This document shows positions 63,436 to 64,000 of a stretch of 64,000 nt of DNA, piece after piece. Origin of the DNA: Deltaproteobacteria bacterium (GTDB taxonomy: Bacteria; Bdellovibrionota; Bdellovibrionia; Bdellovibrionales; JAMPXM01); NCBI GenBank assembly GCA_017302795.1, contig JAFLCB010000011.1:1-64000 (forward strand), given 5' to 3'. The stretch's first letter is position 1. Each line of letters opens with the position of its first letter. The translations under genes and the position numbers were made by a program. Under the pieces are notes generated by a model. That model made no database searches. It was not told where the DNA came from and worked only from the letters and a program-made list of their open reading frames with translations.

Positions 63436-64000
63436 TTAGATCTTTCCGACGAGGTCGAGACCTGGCTTGAGTGTCTTTTCGCCTGGACGCCATTTCGCTG
63501 GGCAAACTTGACCTGGGTTCGAAGCGATATACTGAGCTGCTTGAACTTTGCGAACGAGTTCGTCAGCGTTGCGGCCGATGCCGTTGTCGTTCACTTCAGC
63601 CAATTTGATCTTTCCATCTGGATCGATCAAGAAAGTGCCGCGGTAAGATAGACCTTCTTCTTCGATGTGGACGCCAAATGCGCGCGACAGGTGACCTGTT
63701 GGATCGGCAAGCATCGGAAACTTAATCTTTTTGATCGTTTCTGAAGTGTCGTGCCATGCTTTGTGCGAGAAGTGTGTGTCGGTGCTCACCGAGTAAACTT
63801 CCACGCCCATTTTTTGGAGAACATCGTACTTATCAGCTAGATCGCCAAGCTCTGTTGGGCAGACGAAAGTGAAGTCAGCTGGGTAGAAAAAGAAAACCGA
63901 CCATTTTCCTTTTAGGTTTTCTTGAGTCACCGTACGGAAATCACCGTTGTGATAAGCCTGCGATTTGAAGTCGGGCACTTTCGTGTTGATGAGTGTTGCC
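63436..64000 (-). CDS. ahpC: Peroxiredoxin AhpC (5' end at window edge)
   Basis: At least 187 aa. ADFTFVCPTE holds the peroxidatic Cys, GQVCPAKWRPG the resolving Cys. A GTG at 63978 is not the start: the frame continues upstream as ATLINTKVPDF, the usual AhpC N-terminus, and the last base of the window would be the G of an ATG. So only the first two bases of the gene appear to be missing. Reduces peroxides with electrons from AhpF, encoded next. Confidence 0.95.
   Translation of the reverse strand, partial: ATLINTKVPDFKSQAYHNGDFRTVTQENLKGKWSVFFFYPADFTFVCPTELGDLADKYDVLQKMGVEVYSVSTDTHFSHKAWHDTSETIKKIKFPMLADPTGHLSRAFGVHIEEEGLSYRGTFLIDPDGKIKLAEVNDNGIGRNADELVRKVQAAQYIASNPGQVCPAKWRPGEKTLKPGLDLVGKI

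Overview
The window looks like a chromosomal segment of a predatory or predator-related member of the Bdellovibrionota (Bdellovibrio-like). This is inferred from gene content, not from a marker gene. The content is Gram-negative housekeeping genes (lnt, clpS-clpA, dnaJ-dnaK, dinB, ahpC-ahpF, a lytic transglycosylase), type IV pilins, HD-GYP/CheX/CheY signalling, and very many exported proteins, lipoproteins and outer-membrane barrels of unknown function. GC content is moderate and even. I see no prophage, transposase gene or CRISPR array.

Layout. 0.1-3.2 kb: a plus-strand signalling cluster (STAS-CheX fusion, CheY, HD-GYP, and a small protein with only a histidine-kinase DHp-like helix pair). 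3.3-7.3 kb: a minus-strand block read 7298 to 3325, with an exported EF-hand-like protein, a lipoprotein, an ECF sigma factor, a one-pass membrane protein (candidate anti-sigma), a small acidic protein, a Tat-exported DUF3106-like protein and an outer-membrane barrel. The last five are joined by 4-base start/stop overlaps. 7.4-12.1 kb: repeats and single exported or outer-membrane proteins. 12.3-12.9 kb: a frameshifted gene and a tRNA-Arg(CCT).

13.0-25.1 kb is the most striking part: a 12 kb minus-strand operon of a small membrane protein, a giant HEXXHXXGXXH metalloprotease lipoprotein, two giant lipoproteins that are paralogous over at least one segment, and an outer-membrane barrel between them. 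Most junctions overlap, so it looks like one envelope machine; I recognise no described system with this composition. An orphan OmpR-type response regulator is divergent from it. 26.0-27.1 kb is a gene-free stretch full of palindromes.

27.1-35.8 kb holds a matrixin-like lipoprotein, an SGNH hydrolase, a long coiled coil ending in an Hsp20 domain, a protein with a tandem DPDEIW domain, and several secreted proteins. 35.9-46.3 kb carries mutS2-lnt, a zinc-ribbon membrane protein, a subtilase, a lytic transglycosylase, dinB and a type IV pilin. 46.5-54.5 kb carries clpA-clpS, a second pilin, a TPR-like protein and dnaJ-dnaK. 54.6-61.7 kb is again envelope material (barrel, glycosyltransferase, FecR-domain protein, M23 peptidase). 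The window ends with ahpF and a nearly complete ahpC.

A family of intergenic elements with two hairpins recurs at 7.4, 7.5, 26.2 and 30.7 kb. Between copies, both stems carry compensatory base changes, so the fold itself seems to be conserved.
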